This document shows, in pieces, positions 1-6,632 of a stretch of DNA of 16,055 nt (position 1 is its first letter; each line of letters starts with the position of its first letter). Where the stretch lies: contig JBKQSL010000168.1 in assembly GCA_052143655.1 (NCBI GenBank), positions 1 to 16,055 on the forward strand. The letters are read 5' to 3'. The notes beneath the pieces are model-generated. The model was not told the DNA's origin. It worked only from the letters and a program-made list of their open reading frames with translations, and ran no database searches. The DNA comes from CAVSUR01 sp052143655 (GTDB lineage: Bacteria; Actinomycetota; Actinomycetes; Streptosporangiales; Streptosporangiaceae). The position numbers and the translations under genes are program-made.

Positions 1-10
1 GAGTCCACGC

Positions 11-16
11 TACGCT
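11..16 (+). promoter_or_regulatory. Candidate -10 box (TACGCT) of the S53 peptidase gene
   Basis: TACGCT fits the TAnnnT -10 form seen before several genes here. It would start transcription near base 23 and give a leader of about 35 nt that carries the ribosome-binding site GGAGAG (49-54). The -35 region lies at or beyond the window edge, so the assignment rests on the -10 alone. Confidence 0.35.
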
Positions 17-57
17 GATCAGCCAGACCTGGTTTCGCGCGCACTTATGGAGAGCTC

Positions 58-1518
58 ATGCGCCTGTGTCGGCCAGCACTCGCAGTCGCTGCCTCGCTGG
101 CCGCTGCCGGCGCCCTCGGCGGGACAGCGGCAGTCGCGGGGCCCGCCGCCGCCCGCCCGGCGGCCGCCCCGGCAGTCCTGATCCGCTCCGATGTGCGGCA
201 CGTCGCCGGCGCGACGAGAGTGCCGCCGACGACCGCCTACTGCGAGCGGCACTATCACATCGCCTGCTACCTCCCGGGCCAGATCGAGCAGGCCTACGGC
301 CTGCCCGCCCTGTACCGGCACGGCGCCACCGGCCGCGGGCAGACGATCGTCATCGTCGATTCCTACGGATCCCCGACCGTCCGGCGCGACCTGAGGGTGT
401 TCGACCAGGCCGCGCACCTGCCCGCGCCGCCGTCACTGAAGATCATCCAGCCGGCCGGCCGGGTCGCACCGTACCGCCCGAACAGCAACCGGGCAGGCTG
501 GGCCGGCGAGACCGAACTGGACGTCGAGTACGCGCACACGATCGCGCCGGGGGCGCGGATCCTGCTGGTGGAGACGCCGACGGCGGAGAACGAGGGCCGG
601 ACCGGCTTCCCGCGGATCGTGCAGGCCGAGAAGTTCGTGATCCGGCACCATCTCGGCGAGGTGATCAGCCAGAGCTTCAGCGCCACCGAGCAGACGTTCG
701 CCACCCCGCAGCGGCTGCTCAGCCTGCGCGGCGCGATCGTCGCGGCGGCGCGCGGCGGGGTGACCATGCTTGCCGCGTCCGGAGACAGCGGCGCGGCCGA
801 CGTCCGGTACAACGGGTCCACCTACTACCTGCACCCGGTGACGTCCTGGCCGGACAGCGACCCGCTGGTGACCGGGGTCGGCGGCACCATGCTGCACCTG
901 AACGCCTCGGGCCGCCCGGTCGGTCCGGCCACGGTGTGGAACGACACCTACAGCGTGCCCACCAACGAGTTCGTCTTCGGCAGCAAGGGACCCAACGCGC
1001 TGGCCGGCGGCGGCGGGAAGTCAGTCATCTTCCGCCGCCCGGCTTACCAGGACGGCGTGCAGGACGTGGTCGGCGGCCGCCGCGGCGTCCCCGACATCTC
1101 GATGAGCGGTGCCTGCAACGGCGCGGCCGACATGTACCAGAGCTTCGCCGGCCAGCCGGCCGGCTGGTACCCGACCTGCGGGACCAGCGAGGCCACCCCC
1201 GAGTTCGCCGGCATCGTGGCGCTGGCCGACCAGCAGGCGCACCACTCGCTCGGCTTCATCAACCCGGCCCTCTACCGGATGTCCGCACTGCGCGCGCCCG
1301 GGATCGCCGACGTGGTCAAGGGGAACAACACCGTGTCGTTCCGCCAGGGCGGGACGCTGCACACCGTCCGCGGGTTCTCGGCCCGGCCGGGCTACGACCT
1401 CGCTTCCGGGGTGGGCACGGTCAGCGGGCCGGCGTTCGTGCGCGAGCTTGCCCTGCTCGGCTCGCACCCGGGGTGGACCACGGAGCAGGCCGCGGCGGCG
1501 GTGCGCGCGGCGGGCTAG
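58..1518 (+). CDS. Secreted S53 (sedolisin/kumamolisin-type) serine-carboxyl peptidase without pro-domain
   Basis: Predicted exported endopeptidase of 486 residues; family members typically work at acid pH. Residues 1-28 look like a Sec signal peptide (R2, R5, then an Ala/Leu/Gly core ending near AVA), followed by an Ala/Pro-rich linker. The catalytic domain runs from about residue 75 to the end. The S53 triad is visible: E151 and D155 in GETELDVE, and S377 in GTSEATP. D243 in SGDSG is the oxyanion-hole Asp. D447 in GYDLASGVG is the likely calcium-site Asp near the C-terminus. C62/C70 and two later Cys could form disulfides. Classical sedolisins carry a propeptide of roughly 170-200 residues; here only about 75 residues precede the catalytic core. 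The ATG at 58 follows GGAGAG at 49-54. The gene stands alone before the sigma factor operon. Family assignment is firm; the substrate is unknown. Confidence 0.93.
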   Translation: MRLCRPALAVAASLAAAGALGGTAAVAGPAAARPAAAPAVLIRSDVRHVAGATRVPPTTAYCERHYHIACYLPGQIEQAYGLPALYRHGATGRGQTIVIVDSYGSPTVRRDLRVFDQAAHLPAPPSLKIIQPAGRVAPYRPNSNRAGWAGETELDVEYAHTIAPGARILLVETPTAENEGRTGFPRIVQAEKFVIRHHLGEVISQSFSATEQTFATPQRLLSLRGAIVAAARGGVTMLAASGDSGAADVRYNGSTYYLHPVTSWPDSDPLVTGVGGTMLHLNASGRPVGPATVWNDTYSVPTNEFVFGSKGPNALAGGGGKSVIFRRPAYQDGVQDVVGGRRGVPDISMSGACNGAADMYQSFAGQPAGWYPTCGTSEATPEFAGIVALADQQAHHSLGFINPALYRMSALRAPGIADVVKGNNTVSFRQGGTLHTVRGFSARPGYDLASGVGTVSGPAFVRELALLGSHPGWTTEQAAAAVRAAG

Positions 1519-1529
1519 GAGGAGCCGGA

Positions 1530-1547
1530 GCCAGCCGCTGAGCTGGC
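1530..1547 (+). terminator. Weak hairpin downstream of the S53 peptidase gene
   Basis: GCCAGC (1530-1535), a 6-nt loop, then GCTGGC (1542-1547) form a 6-bp perfect stem 12 nt after the stop codon. There is no T-tract, which is common for actinobacterial terminators. The stem is short, so it may be chance in such GC-rich DNA. Confidence 0.3.
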
Positions 1548-1558
1548 GGTACTGCCGC

Positions 1559-1586
1559 TTGAGCCGCAGGCCGCGGAGCCTAGGCT
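1559..1586 (+). promoter_or_regulatory. Candidate housekeeping-type promoter (distal, P1) of the sigma factor operon
   Basis: TTGAGC (1559-1564), a 16-nt spacer and TAGGCT (1581-1586) resemble a housekeeping sigma promoter pointing toward the sigma factor gene. Transcription would start near 1593 and leave an untranslated leader of about 210 nt. That leader has lower GC than its surroundings and no convincing gene. Confidence 0.35.
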
Positions 1587-1770
1587 GGTGCCCATCGGCA
1601 CCGTCCCAGCGGCAAGGACGCGAGATTTCATGATGCCATCTCTTATGGTCGGCACGTTCGGTCAGCAATGCGCTGCACCGGGTCATCACGCGGGTAATCC
1701 GGAGCTGCCTGGCTTCTGGCTGGCCGCCAGGCCGAACGCCGGGTGCGGGGTATGCCACAGCCCGCAAGAC

Positions 1771-1798
1771 CCATCCGGAGAGGCTGGCGGCCTCGAAC
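1771..1798 (+). promoter_or_regulatory. Candidate ECF sigma-K-type promoter (proximal, P2) directly before the sigma factor start
   Basis: CCATCC (1771-1776) is followed, after 16 nt, by TCGAAC (1793-1798). From memory, the mycobacterial SigK consensus is CCATCC then CCGAAT with similar spacing; the -35 matches fully and the -10 at 4 of 6 positions. Transcription would start about 7-8 nt later, that is at or next to the ATG at 1806, which has no ribosome-binding site at a useful distance. This suggests a leaderless, self-activated sigma factor transcript. It is inference from one site. Confidence 0.4.
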
Positions 1799-1805
1799 TA
1801 CCCGC

Positions 1806-2411
1806 ATGACTGCGCGCGGCATGCCAGGGCCTGAGGCGGTGCCCGGATCCGGTCCGGGCAGCCGGGGCGCCGATCTCGACGCGCTGCTGAGCCGGGTCGC
1901 GCGCGGCGACCAGCAGGCCTTCGAGATGGCCTACGACCAGCTGGCCGGGCCGGTGTACGGGCTGATCTGCCGGGTGCTGCGGGACCCGGCCCAGTCCGAG
2001 GAAGTGGCGCAGGAGGTGCTGCTGGAGGTCTGGCGGCGCGCGTCGCGCTTCGACCCGGCCCGGGGCAGCGCACAGACCTGGATCATGACGATCGCGCACC
2101 GGCGCGCTGTCGACCGGGTCCGGTCGGCCAGCGCCGAGGCGCAGCGGGACCAGAAGTCCGCGGCCGCGTCCGCCGCGGTTCCCATCGACGAGGTCGCCGA
2201 GGCCGTGGAGGCCAGCCTTGAGCGCGAGCGGGTGCGGCACTGCCTGGAGACCCTCACGGACATCCAGCGCGAGTCCCTGACCCTGGCGTACTACGGCGGT
2301 TACACCTACGGCGAGGTGGCCGGCCTGCTCGGCGTCGCGCTCGGCACGATCAAGACCAGGATCCGGGATGGCCTCATCCGGATGCGCGACTGCATGGGGG
2401 TGAGCTGGTGA
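1806..2411 (+). CDS. sigK: ECF RNA polymerase sigma factor, SigK type
   Basis: A 201-residue extracytoplasmic-function sigma factor that directs RNA polymerase to stress or envelope-responsive promoters while not bound by its anti-sigma factor. Region 2 covers about residues 27-95 (core-binding and -10 recognition, including FDPARGSAQTWIMTIAHRRAVD). Region 4 covers about 143-197 with the helix-turn-helix YTYGEVAGLLGVALGTIKTR. The order and motifs match the SigK group, whose partner is RskA, and an RskA-like gene follows immediately with a 4-nt GTGA overlap at 2408-2411. I chose the ATG at 1806 because region 2 begins soon after it and a sigma-K-like promoter ends just upstream. In-frame starts at 1743 (GTG) and 1752 (ATG) would add an arginine-rich tail typical of untranslated GC-rich DNA. 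The triggering signal is not evident. Confidence 0.88.
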   Translation: MTARGMPGPEAVPGSGPGSRGADLDALLSRVARGDQQAFEMAYDQLAGPVYGLICRVLRDPAQSEEVAQEVLLEVWRRASRFDPARGSAQTWIMTIAHRRAVDRVRSASAEAQRDQKSAAASAAVPIDEVAEAVEASLERERVRHCLETLTDIQRESLTLAYYGGYTYGEVAGLLGVALGTIKTRIRDGLIRMRDCMGVSW

Positions 2412-3163
2412 GGCTGATGCGCCAGGATCTCCACCAGCTTTCCGGCGTTTATGCGGTCGGGGCACTCGACGAGCAGGAGCGGGAGCGATTCGAGCGGCAC
2501 CTGCGGCACTGCCAGGCATGCAGCAACGAGGTCCGCGGGCTGCGGGAGGCCGCCACCCGGATGGGCCTGGCGTCGGCCGCGCAGCCGCCGCAGCTGATGC
2601 GGGAGGCAGTGCTGGGCCGGGCGGCGCGCACCCGCCAGCTGCCGCCAGTGGCCGACCCGCGGCGGCGGCGGTCCCGGCAGACCCGGCCGCGCGGCTGGCA
2701 GGGCGGGTGGATGCCACCCGCTGCGGCGGGCCTGGCGGCGGCGTGCGTGGCCGTGATCGTCGTCCTCGCCGTCTCGCTGGCCTCGACGCAGCGCCAGCTC
2801 AGCGCCGTCCGCGGCGAGCAGTCTGCGGTCACCGCGGTGCTGAGCGCTCCGGGGTCCAGGCTGGCCAGTGCCACGACCTCGGTCGGCGGCACGACCACGG
2901 TGGTGGTCTCCTGGCGGCTGCACAAGGTCATCGTGACGATGGCCGGCCTGCCGGCGCTGCCGATCAGCCGGGTGTACCAGCTGTGGGTGCTGAGCCCGGC
3001 GCAGGCCAGGTCGGCAGGCCTGGCGGGGACGGCCGGGTCCGCTCCGCCGGTGCTGGCCAGCGGGGTGCGCCGCGGCGACCGGATCGGCGTCACGGTGGAG
3101 CCGGCCGGCGGTACCCGCCAGCCCACCACCAAGCCGATCGTCGTTCTCCCGCTGCCGGTCTGA
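2408..3163 (+). CDS. rskA: Membrane anti-sigma-K factor (ZAS zinc motif plus RskA C-terminal domain)
   Basis: A 251-residue single-pass membrane protein expected to hold the upstream sigma factor inactive until regulated proteolysis releases it. The N-terminal cytosolic part has the zinc-binding anti-sigma motif H31-x3-C35-x2-C38. An arginine-rich stretch (residues 85-96) precedes one membrane span at about 103-126. The extracytoplasmic part (about 127-251) is an RskA C-terminal domain, recognisable from VYQLWVLSP (189-197), the following SAGLAG, and the closing KPIVVLPLP. GTG at 2408 overlaps the sigma factor stop as GTGA, implying coupled translation and balanced amounts of the pair; an ATG at 2417 is an alternative. 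Processing would need site-1 and Rip1/RseP-type site-2 proteases, neither encoded here. Confidence 0.88.
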   Translation: MRLMRQDLHQLSGVYAVGALDEQERERFERHLRHCQACSNEVRGLREAATRMGLASAAQPPQLMREAVLGRAARTRQLPPVADPRRRRSRQTRPRGWQGGWMPPAAAGLAAACVAVIVVLAVSLASTQRQLSAVRGEQSAVTAVLSAPGSRLASATTSVGGTTTVVVSWRLHKVIVTMAGLPALPISRVYQLWVLSPAQARSAGLAGTAGSAPPVLASGVRRGDRIGVTVEPAGGTRQPTTKPIVVLPLPV

Positions 3164-3209
3164 CCGGTGCCGCCGGGCCGCCGGCTGGCCCGCTCCCCGG
3201 ATGCCTGGT

Positions 3210-3215
3210 TACGCT
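3210..3215 (+). promoter_or_regulatory. Candidate -10 box (TACGCT) for a leaderless psuK transcript
   Basis: TACGCT ends 6 nt before the ATG at 3222, the spacing expected when transcription begins on the start codon. No good -35 is seen. It supports the ATG at 3222 over the in-frame ATG at 3201, which lies upstream of this box. Confidence 0.45.
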
Positions 3216-3221
3216 GCCCTG

Positions 3222-4040
3222 ATGACGGCCGGGACGGGCGTGATCTGCGTGCTCGGCGACGCGCACATTGACGTGGTGGCGCTGCTGACCGGGCCGCCCG
3301 CCGAGGAGACCGACACGCCGGTGCGCTCGGCCCTGGGTGTCGGCGGCCAGGCCGCCAACGTGGCGGCGTGGGCCTGCGCGCTCGGTGGCCGCAGCCGGCT
3401 CATCACCGCGCGCGGCACCGATCCCGCCGCTGCGCTGGTCACCGGGGAGCTGACCCGGCGCGGCGTGGAACTGGCCGGACCGGTGCTGGACGGCCGCACT
3501 GGCGTGGTCATCGCGCTGTCGGACGGCGGCGGCCAGCGGTCGATGCTGACCGACCGCGGCGTCGGGCCGCGGCTGACGGCGGCCGCACTGGACGAGGCCT
3601 GGCTGGACGGGTGCAGCTGGCTGCACCTGCCGGCCTACAGCCTGGTGTCCGAGCCGGTGGCCGGGGCGGCCATGGCCGCGGCGCGGGCCGCGGCGGCGCA
3701 CTCGGCCCGGCTGTCGGTCGACCTGTCGTCGACGGCGGCGCTGGCCGCTTACGGGCCGGCCCGGTTCGCCGGGCTGCTCGGCAGGCTGCGCCCGGACGTG
3801 GTGTTCGGCACCGCGGCCGAGGCGGCGCTGGTCGGCCCGCTGCCCGGCCTTGAGCTGATCGTTAAGCTGGGCGCGGATGGCGTGCTGGCCGCTGGCCGGC
3901 GATATCCCGCGATGCCCACGCGGGCGGTGGACTCGACCGGCGCGGGCGACGCCTTCGCCGCCGGGTACCTGCTCGGCGGCATCGAGACCGGGCTGCGGGC
4001 CGCGGCCCGCGCGGTGGCGACGGTTGGGGGGATGCCGTGA
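3222..4040 (+). CDS. psuK: PfkB-family carbohydrate kinase, probable pseudouridine kinase
   Basis: A 272-residue ribokinase-fold sugar kinase. Its likely reaction is ATP-dependent phosphorylation of pseudouridine to pseudouridine 5'-phosphate, the substrate of the next gene's product. Seen: an N-terminal strand with GDAHIDVV (12-19) that positions the sugar; the glycine-rich PfkB signature GVGGQAANVA (39-48); a conserved NTP-site region KLGADGVL (215-222); and the second PfkB signature DSTGAGDAFAAGYLLGG (237-253) with D243 as catalytic base. It is somewhat shorter than the usual 300-320 residues. The stop overlaps the psuG start as GTGA (4037-4040), so the two are translationally coupled, which is the main reason for naming the substrate. 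On sequence alone it could be any nucleoside or sugar kinase of the family. Confidence 0.82.
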   Translation: MTAGTGVICVLGDAHIDVVALLTGPPAEETDTPVRSALGVGGQAANVAAWACALGGRSRLITARGTDPAAALVTGELTRRGVELAGPVLDGRTGVVIALSDGGGQRSMLTDRGVGPRLTAAALDEAWLDGCSWLHLPAYSLVSEPVAGAAMAAARAAAAHSARLSVDLSSTAALAAYGPARFAGLLGRLRPDVVFGTAAEAALVGPLPGLELIVKLGADGVLAAGRRYPAMPTRAVDSTGAGDAFAAGYLLGGIETGLRAAARAVATVGGMP

Positions 4041-4933
4041 GCCTGCGGCTGGAAGTAGCCGGCCAGGTCGCGGCGGCACTCGCGGCGGGCGGCCCGGTGG
4101 TCGCCCTGGAGACCACGCTGGTCTCGCACGGGTTCTCCGGCGGCCGCGGCGCCGACGCGGCCCGCCAGGCCGAGGAGCAGGTCCGGGCGCACGGCGCGGT
4201 GCCGGCCACGGTCGGGATCATCGGCGGCACGGTCCGCGTCGGGCTCACCGCCGCCGAGCTGGACATGTTCGCCGAGGCCGGCCAGTCCGCGCGCAAGGTA
4301 GGCCCGCGAGACCTCGCCGCCTGCGCGGTGCAGGGCGCCCTGGGCGCCACCACCGTGGGCGGCACGCTCGCGGTCTGCCGCAGCGCCGGCATCCGGTTCA
4401 TGGGCACCGGCGGGCTCGGCGGCGTGCACCGGGGGTTCGCGCAGCGCCTGGACATCTCGGCCGACCTGCCGCAGCTGGCTCGCACCGAGGCGGTCGTGGT
4501 CTGCTCCGGCGCCAAGTCGATCCTGGACGTGCCCTCGACCGCCGAGCTGCTGGAGACCCTGGGCGTTCCGGTGCTCGGCTGGCAGACCGGTACGCTGCCG
4601 CTGTTTTACACCGCCGAGGGCGGGCCGCCGGTGTCGGCCACGGTGACCACCGCCGCCGAGGCCGCCGCGGTCGCCGCGGCGCACTGGCAGCTGGTCCCCG
4701 GCGGCCTGCTGCTCGCCCGGCCGCCGGCCGGCGGACTGGACCTGGCCGAGCTGATCGACGAGGCGGTCGAGCGGGTGCGCCGGTCTGGGGTGACCGGGCA
4801 GGCCGTGACCCCGGCCGTGCTGACGATGGTCGAGGAGCTGAGCGGCGGGGCCAGCGGGGCCGTCAACCAGCGGCTGATCGCCGACAATGCCGCGCTCGCC
4901 GCCCAGGTAGCGGTAGCCGCCGCCGGGCGCTGA
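4037..4933 (+). CDS. psuG: Pseudouridine-5'-phosphate glycosidase
   Basis: A 298-residue cytosolic enzyme that breaks the C-C glycosidic bond of pseudouridine 5'-phosphate, yielding uracil and ribose 5-phosphate (physiologically the reverse of its synthase activity). The family signatures are strong: VALETTLVSHG (22-32) with E25, GAVPATVGIIGG (53-64), RKVGPRDL (86-93) with K87, GTGGLGGVHRG (123-133), the metal-site DISADL (139-144) with D139, and CSGAKSILD (156-164) with K160, the probable Schiff-base lysine. Length matches the family (about 300). The kinase and glycosidase form a coupled pair that salvages the modified nucleoside released from tRNA and rRNA turnover. No pseudouridine transporter gene is adjacent, unlike in some enterobacterial loci. 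Confidence 0.95.
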   Translation: MSLRLEVAGQVAAALAAGGPVVALETTLVSHGFSGGRGADAARQAEEQVRAHGAVPATVGIIGGTVRVGLTAAELDMFAEAGQSARKVGPRDLAACAVQGALGATTVGGTLAVCRSAGIRFMGTGGLGGVHRGFAQRLDISADLPQLARTEAVVVCSGAKSILDVPSTAELLETLGVPVLGWQTGTLPLFYTAEGGPPVSATVTTAAEAAAVAAAHWQLVPGGLLLARPPAGGLDLAELIDEAVERVRRSGVTGQAVTPAVLTMVEELSGGASGAVNQRLIADNAALAAQVAVAAAGR

Positions 4934-4958
4934 CCTGCCGTCGTCGCCGGGCGCTGAC
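4921..4958 (+). repeat. 14-nt direct repeat spanning the psuG stop codon
   Basis: CGCCGGGCGCTGAC occurs at 4921-4934 and again at 4945-4958, 24 nt apart. The first copy includes the psuG stop codon. It probably reflects a small duplication of the gene's 3' end; no function is evident. Confidence 0.6.
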
Positions 4959-5087
4959 GAGCCTTCGCTGCGATAAGTGTCTGGACGACTACTGAGGGTA
5001 CAACCATGGGCGCCTGATGGCAGCGCGCCCGTGCTGCCGGCGGGCCGGGGGGCTCCGGTCCGGGGCGCACGATTCGGGGGGGATCGA

Positions 5088-5786
5088 ATGAGCAGCATGC
5101 CGCAGACAGGCCCGGAAGGGCCGGAACGAGGCAGCGGCCCGCAGGGTGCCGCAGGGGACGATCAGGCCGCGGGCCAGCCGGTGCCCGGCCAGCCCCTGCC
5201 GGGCCAGCATGCGACGGGCCAGCAGGTCGGCGGCCAGCCGGTGGCTGGCGAGCCGGCGGCCGGCCCGCAGGCCGCGGGCCCGGTCGCAGCCGGGGCAGCA
5301 GCGCAGGCGCCGCAGTGGCGGCCCGAGTGGGGGACCGGCCCGCAGGACGGCGGGCTCGGCCCGGTCGATGACCCGACCCGGGTGGTCGGACGGCGCGTCG
5401 TGCAGTACATCATCGACATCGTCCTGGCCTCGATCATCCCGTCGATCCTTTATTTCGCCCTCGACCGGGGGCACGGCGCCCGGCTGGTGATCGGCGCCCT
5501 GATCGCGTTCGTGCTGTCCGTCGTGGTCTACGTCTGGTACTGGGTCCTCCGGCCGAAGCGGCACATGGGGCAGACGTTCGGCATGCAGATGCTCGGCATC
5601 GCGATCGTCAGCAAGCGCGGCGGCCCGGCCGGCACCGGGCAGCTTGTCGGCCGGTGGATCCTGCTGATCGTCGACGACCTGTTCCTCGGCCTGGTCGGCC
5701 TGATCACCATGCTCGTCTCGCGCCAGCACCAGCGGGTCGGCGACCATGCCGCCGGAACCCTGGTGGTGCGGACCGGCCGCCGGTAG
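5088..5786 (+). CDS. RDD family membrane protein with Gly/Gln/Pro-rich N-terminal tail
   Basis: A 232-residue inner-membrane protein of unknown function. Residues 1-95 are a disordered, low-complexity segment of repeated GQP/GQ units (such as GQPVPGQPLPGQ at 29-40), common in actinobacterial RDD and other membrane proteins. The RDD domain starts near residue 100: GRR (101-103) with D110 in the first membrane span, spans at about 106-124, 132-154 and 189-210, and the closing QRVGDHAAGT (215-224) typical of the family. The ATG at 5088 is preceded by a G-run ending in GGA (5076-5083) as ribosome-binding site. In-frame codons upstream from 4977 look untranslated. DUF1345 follows after 25 bp, suggesting co-transcription. 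Some RDD proteins have been linked to ion transport, but that cannot be told here. Confidence 0.85.
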   Translation: MSSMPQTGPEGPERGSGPQGAAGDDQAAGQPVPGQPLPGQHATGQQVGGQPVAGEPAAGPQAAGPVAAGAAAQAPQWRPEWGTGPQDGGLGPVDDPTRVVGRRVVQYIIDIVLASIIPSILYFALDRGHGARLVIGALIAFVLSVVVYVWYWVLRPKRHMGQTFGMQMLGIAIVSKRGGPAGTGQLVGRWILLIVDDLFLGLVGLITMLVSRQHQRVGDHAAGTLVVRTGRR

Positions 5787-5811
5787 GCCGCTAGCAGCAC
5801 GGCCGGCCGCG

Positions 5812-6483
5812 ATGGACAGCGCCCCGCCGCGGCCGGCCGTGATGTGGGCCGGGTACGTGCTCGCCCGGCTGCTCGAGCTCGCGCTCATTGCGATCTGGGT
5901 CGGGTTCGCCCTGGTGGCGGAGGGCGAGCGCGAGCGGGCGAGCTACCTGCTGCTGTGGGACGTGATCGCCGGGCTCTACCTGGCGGTGGGCATCACGGTC
6001 GTCCGGCACGGGCGGAACCGCCACGGCGGTGTCCTGGACGAGCCGGCGTCCGGCTGGCGCCGGGCGCTGATCTCGCCGCGGTTCAATTTCGCCTGCATCC
6101 TGGGCGCGAGCCTGGCCGGGCTGTCCGCCGCGGGCACGGTGCTGTACTACGGGCGGACCGCCGGCGGCCGCATCACCCTGGTGGGAGCGGCCGCGATCTT
6201 CTTCGCCTGGCTGCTGCTGCACGCGGGCTACGCCCGGTTCTACGCTGGGCTGTGCTTCGAGCACCCAGGCGGCCAGCGCCCGCTGGAGTTCCCCGGCACC
6301 ACGCGGCCCACCCCGGTGGATTACATGTACTTCGCGTTCACGCTCGGCACCTCGTTCGCGGTGTCCGACGTGAGCGTCACTACGCCATCCATGCGCTGGC
6401 ACGTGCTCGCGCACAGCGTGCTCAGTTTCTTCTACAACGCGATCGTGCTGGCGCTGGCCGTCGGCATACTCACCGGCCGCTGA
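5812..6483 (+). CDS. DUF1345 family membrane protein
   Basis: A 223-residue integral membrane protein with about six hydrophobic segments (roughly 12-36, 47-65, 93-113, 122-139, 172-186 and 201-220). The DUF1345 hallmark is clear in the C-terminal third: YFAFTLGTSFAVSDVSVTTP (173-192), then RWHVLAHSVLSFFYNAIVLA. The biochemical role of the family is unknown. The start is uncertain: ATG at 5812 is 25 nt after the RDD stop and lacks a clear ribosome-binding site; the in-frame ATG at 5842 is an alternative that still keeps every membrane span. Placement suggests an operon with the RDD gene. Confidence 0.85.
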   Translation: MDSAPPRPAVMWAGYVLARLLELALIAIWVGFALVAEGERERASYLLLWDVIAGLYLAVGITVVRHGRNRHGGVLDEPASGWRRALISPRFNFACILGASLAGLSAAGTVLYYGRTAGGRITLVGAAAIFFAWLLLHAGYARFYAGLCFEHPGGQRPLEFPGTTRPTPVDYMYFAFTLGTSFAVSDVSVTTPSMRWHVLAHSVLSFFYNAIVLALAVGILTGR

Positions 6484-6620
6484 CCGGGCGGGCCTGGAGG
6501 CGCTGCGGTGGCCGGGCAGAATGCGCGGGCCGCGCCGCACGGGCAGGGATGGTTGCGCCGAGCTGGGCGTGCTGCGCTGGCCGGGCCGGGGCAGCTGCGC
6601 CCGCCGGGTGCCCGCTGTGC

Positions 6621-6626
6621 CAGGGT
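6621..6626 (+). promoter_or_regulatory. Candidate -10 box (CAGGGT) for a leaderless TSUP transcript
   Basis: CAGGGT is followed by exactly 6 nt and then the GTG start at 6633. It departs from TAnnnT at the first base. No strong ribosome-binding site precedes the GTG, so a leaderless start is plausible but weakly supported. Confidence 0.3.
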
Positions 6627-6632
6627 CGGAGC

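Noticed and set aside
66..1541. Long plus-strand frame overlapping the S53 peptidase.
   Set aside because: Arg/Pro/Gly-rich translation with no motif; a frame shadow of the peptidase gene.
1588..1809. Small plus-strand frame (best start ATG 1630 after AAGGA) ending TGA at 1807-1809, overlapping the sigma factor ATG as ATGA and containing a CxxCH motif.
   Set aside because: Third-position GC is only about 60%, far below the real genes here, and no family is recognised. Most likely untranslated leader; the overlap and CxxCH look coincidental.
3749..5098. Minus-strand open frame of about 450 codons opposite psuK-psuG.
   Set aside because: Antisense shadow; the plus strand carries clear enzyme motifs throughout.
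6484..6632. N-terminal extension of the TSUP protein from the ATG at 6549.
   Set aside because: The extra 28 residues are Cys/Ala/Gly-rich without similarity, and the family's first membrane span begins right after the GTG at 6633.
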